Positions 3,438-6,052 of a stretch of DNA of 6,052 nucleotides are shown piece after piece. Position 1 is the stretch's first letter, and the number at the start of each line of letters is the position of its first letter. The translations under genes were made by a program, and so were the position numbers. The notes under the pieces are model-generated. The model saw only the letters and a program-made list of their open reading frames with translations, did not search any database and was not told the origin of the DNA. The stretch covers positions 1-6,052 of the forward strand of contig CAZXDS010000202.1 of the NCBI GenBank assembly GCA_964639525.1. The letters are read 5' to 3'. This stretch comes from CAZXDS01 sp964639525 (GTDB lineage: Bacteria > Bacteroidota > Ignavibacteria > Ignavibacteriales > Melioribacteraceae).

Positions 3438-6052
3438 TTATTTCAAGAGCATCATTTTTTGAACTTTGGTAAATGCTCTGTTGCTCTGTGTTGATTGAGC
3501 TACGATACGAACAAAGTAAACACCTGATGGAATTAACGAAGCATTCCATTGAACTTGGTGTATTCCGCTTGCAATATCTCTGTTAACTAATGTAGTTATT
3601 TCTTTTCCGAGTATGTTGTAAACAACAAGTTTAACATTACTAGCTTCCGGTAATGAAAATTTAATTGTTGTTGACGGATTAAACGGATTAGGGTAGTTTT
3701 GCGCCAAATCATATTTAACAGGAATAATATCAGAACCTGAATTTACATCGGTTGATAATAATGCCCCCTGAATGGCTCTGAACTGAAACTCTCTATTTGA
3801 CATTGTCCAAGTCGAAGTAGCCGGATCAAAAACAAACGAACGAGTATCACCGCCAACTTCAGTATCAAGTCTTCCAACTGTTAACCAAACACCGTCGCCA
3901 GGCACCGTAAATCCAATCCAGTAATCCCCGCTTAAGCTGTCTAAATCAGCACTGTATGCTCTTAAATCCGCAACTGTCATCTCATAAGGATTAACCAAGT
4001 TAGCTCCGGGAACAACATTAAACGGAGTAATTAAATCATTACCGGGAACACCGGCATTATCATCCCAAACATGAACAGTAATAAAGTCACCATTCGGACG
4101 ACTTGAATCAGTATAGTTTCTTATTAGTGCCGTAGCAAGTGAAGTAACATTGTCAGGAGTTACAGTCATACGCATTGCAACGCCTGCATCGGTGGGAATT
4201 GAATCTACAAAAGTAACAATATTGTCATCATACATAATATAATTACCAAATATAAATTCAGCAGGACCACTGGCAGAACCAACTGTATCCTGATTACCAA
4301 CACTGTCGCTTGCTGCTATCGCAAACTGTATCATTGAGCCCGGAGAGTGTTGAGGAATTGTGAAATAATAGTTATCTCCATTTATACTGTCCGGAGGAAC
4401 TATTGTAGGAGTATTACTCTTATCAACATCAAATAAAAGATTGGCAGATTGTACACTTGAAATATCAGTAATTGTTGCCATCAAATTATAATCATCAAGT
4501 GTACCTTCGTAATCCATCGGTGCATCAAAAACAATTAATGGAGGAGCTTCGTCTATATCGGATTTATTTATCATAAAGTCATCAATATACATTCCTTCCA
4601 AATTTAAACCGCCGTCGCTTTGGAAATGGAATCTTAATTTTACACCTGTATGACCTACATATCCGCCGAGTGGAATATCAAATTTAGTCCAAGGTACTCC
4701 TTCATCACTAAAGGATTTAAGTGTAGTCCAACCTGCAGCACCATCGTAAGTAACATCAAGATACATATAATCGAAACCTGCTTCGATATCATATTTAGCC
4801 CAAAAACTTACAGTTGCATCTTTAGCAGTTGATAAATCAACACCTTGTTTCATTATTGCCATAAAATTTGCATTATCCGGATAATTCCCTGTCGGACTTT
4901 CTGAGATTGAATGCGTAGGAGAAACCGATTCTGTTTCAGTCAAACCAAAACCGCCAAGTATTTGCCAGTTATTAGTACCGTTCTCAAAATCATCTGAAAA
5001 CAACAAATTTGCATTAGGCGGTTGATATAATTCCCCGTTACCGAATAGGAATATGTCATCAACATAAATTCTAAACATATCAGGATCACTATAACCGTGG
5101 AAACCGATATAATACAAACTATCAGTTGGAACATTAAAAGTACCGGCAAAATTTGAATATGTGGTATTACCCATACCAACACTATCAAACAATGTCTGCT
5201 GCATATCTCCTACGGTAGTATCATTAGCTGCATAAAGAACTTTTACAGCCATATTTTCAACATATGTGGATGAAGCAGTACGGTAACCGAATCCAAAGTC
5301 GTAATCTTCATTTGGATGCAGAACTATAGGACCAATATAAACCCAATCATCCATAGCTTCTGCACTGTTCCATCTAATTGACATGTCATAGTCACCACTT
5401 TGTGAACTTCCGCTATGCACTTCCCATGTGTAATCATCATTGTTAACGTTGTCAACATGGAAATATGGTGCAAATTCACCCGACTCAAAATTTTCAGAAA
5501 ATATTACAACACTTGGATCTATTGCTGCCGCAGAATCAACATTACTCGGATTGGATTCTACTCCGTCATAAACAGCAGTTACATAATATCCGTAGTTAGT
5601 AAAAAATGCCGGAAGATTATTATCCTCAAAACTCAAAGTATCGGTTGTACCAATTACGGCATCATCACGATAAATATTAAAGTGGTCAAAAGCATCAGGA
5701 GCTTTAAATGTAGGCTGGTGAATTTTAGTAAAATTTTCAACTCTTACCTTATAAGCATCTGTTGTTTCCGAATTGTTTTTTCTCAACGGCAAAACTCCAT
5801 TAGAAGAAACACGCTTAAATAATTTAATTTGAGCAGGGTCTTCGAAATTATATGAAAGTTTTGTACCTGCTGCAATACCTGATACGGAAATATCATCAAG
5901 TGCCAAGCTAAACTCGTCAGTTACGTTATTATGTACCCAAGCAATATAAATTGTTTGACCTGCATAAGCAGAAAGATCTGCTGTCATCTGTACAAATGCA
6001 CCGGCAGCATCATCCTGTAATGTTGTGTCAATTATAACATCAGTAAAAGATG
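3438..6052 (-). CDS. T9SS type A sorting-domain surface protein with tandem jelly-roll modules (N-terminus outside window)
   Basis: 870 complete codons are visible. The frame stays open through the right edge (it continues upstream of the first Met codon at 5987 as ...TLQDDAAGAFVQ), so that Met is internal and the gene is 5'-partial. Residues below are counted from that Met. 1-37 is the end of a cleaved-adhesin/choice-of-anchor J domain (DLSAYAGQTIYIAW...LALDDISVSG). About 98-150 is an FN3-like module (FNIYRDD...YYVTAVYDGVESNPS). 161-317 is a second anchor-J-like jelly roll (FSENFESGEF...IYVDDIFLFG). 328-475 is a third jelly roll, MAM/LamG-like (FSDDFENGTNNW...MYIDDFMINK). 480-580 is Ig-like. 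581-745 is an unassigned beta-rich region. 758-849 is the T9SS type A C-terminal domain (LAQNYPNPFNPSTTIKF...GKEITTLV...SGVYFVRI...KMMLLK). The CTD directs export through the type IX system and is normally removed on the cell surface. Anchor-J modules often follow peptidase domains in such proteins; whether one lies upstream is unknown. Transcription ends at the hairpin at 3361-3396. Confidence 0.92.
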   Translation of the reverse strand, partial: SFTDVIIDTTLQDDAAGAFVQMTADLSAYAGQTIYIAWVHNNVTDEFSLALDDISVSGIAAGTKLSYNFEDPAQIKLFKRVSSNGVLPLRKNNSETTDAYKVRVENFTKIHQPTFKAPDAFDHFNIYRDDAVIGTTDTLSFEDNNLPAFFTNYGYYVTAVYDGVESNPSNVDSAAAIDPSVVIFSENFESGEFAPYFHVDNVNNDDYTWEVHSGSSQSGDYDMSIRWNSAEAMDDWVYIGPIVLHPNEDYDFGFGYRTASSTYVENMAVKVLYAANDTTVGDMQQTLFDSVGMGNTTYSNFAGTFNVPTDSLYYIGFHGYSDPDMFRIYVDDIFLFGNGELYQPPNANLLFSDDFENGTNNWQILGGFGLTETESVSPTHSISESPTGNYPDNANFMAIMKQGVDLSTAKDATVSFWAKYDIEAGFDYMYLDVTYDGAAGWTTLKSFSDEGVPWTKFDIPLGGYVGHTGVKLRFHFQSDGGLNLEGMYIDDFMINKSDIDEAPPLIVFDAPMDYEGTLDDYNLMATITDISSVQSANLLFDVDKSNTPTIVPPDSINGDNYYFTIPQHSPGSMIQFAIAASDSVGNQDTVGSASGPAEFIFGNYIMYDDNIVTFVDSIPTDAGVAMRMTVTPDNVTSLATALIRNYTDSSRPNGDFITVHVWDDNAGVPGNDLITPFNVVPGANLVNPYEMTVADLRAYSADLDSLSGDYWIGFTVPGDGVWLTVGRLDTEVGGDTRSFVFDPATSTWTMSNREFQFRAIQGALLSTDVNSGSDIIPVKYDLAQNYPNPFNPSTTIKFSLPEASNVKLVVYNILGKEITTLVNRDIASGIHQVQWNASLIPSGVYFVRIVAQSTQSNRAFTKVQKMMLLK

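Noticed and set aside
4940..5188. Second minus-strand frame of 82 codons within the T9SS cargo gene
   Set aside because: It is an out-of-frame shadow of the cargo gene; the in-frame reading carries the anchor-J sequence without interruption, so a frameshift is not needed.
5415..5822. Plus-strand open frame of 135 codons inside the T9SS cargo gene
   Set aside because: It is antisense to conserved jelly-roll and FN3 modules. The Ile/Cys/Arg-rich product resembles no family and has the composition of a shadow frame.

Overview
The window is AT-rich, and every gene I can support lies on the minus strand. Its taxonomic signal comes mainly from the large secreted protein on the right. That protein ends in a type IX secretion (T9SS) type A sorting domain of the 'LAQNYPNPFNPSTTIKF' kind. 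This points to the Bacteroidota/Chlorobiota/Ignavibacteriota (FCB) group, and this wording of the motif is most familiar from Ignavibacteria-like genomes. The finer placement is inference.

In transcription order, right to left. (1) 3438-6052 is the C-terminal part of a large cell-surface or secreted T9SS cargo. It carries tandem jelly-roll (choice-of-anchor J-like) and FN3-like modules. Its N-terminus lies beyond the right edge, and a strong intrinsic terminator (3361-3396) follows it. (2) 2479-3228 is a class I SAM-dependent methyltransferase; its start is best placed at 3228. (3) 1112-2380 is an MFS transporter of the SLC45/GPH sugar-symporter type with a GTG start. (4) 260-1102 is a secreted protein with a PPC-like beta domain and an unrecognised C-terminal half. 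Its ribosome-binding site overlaps the transporter stop codon, so these two genes are probably translationally coupled. (5) 1-61 holds the first 20 codons of what looks like a type I restriction enzyme R subunit (HsdR), cut by the left edge.

The gaps are short: 62-259, 1103-1111, 2381-2478 and 3229-3437. I found no RNA gene, CRISPR array, insertion sequence or attachment site in them. They hold two hairpins (227-245 and 3364-3396) and three degenerate, A/T-rich arrays with 7-base period (50-77, 2402-2422, 3272-3306). One array contains the hsdR start codon. Another lies in the leader of the methyltransferase and creates a spurious N-terminal extension of its reading frame.

Functionally the window looks like a patchwork rather than one system: surface protein, methyltransferase, transporter with exported partner, and the start of a restriction locus. 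I see no clear new multi-gene system. The most useful second looks are the heptad arrays, the hsdR start inside one of them, and the transporter/exported-protein pair.
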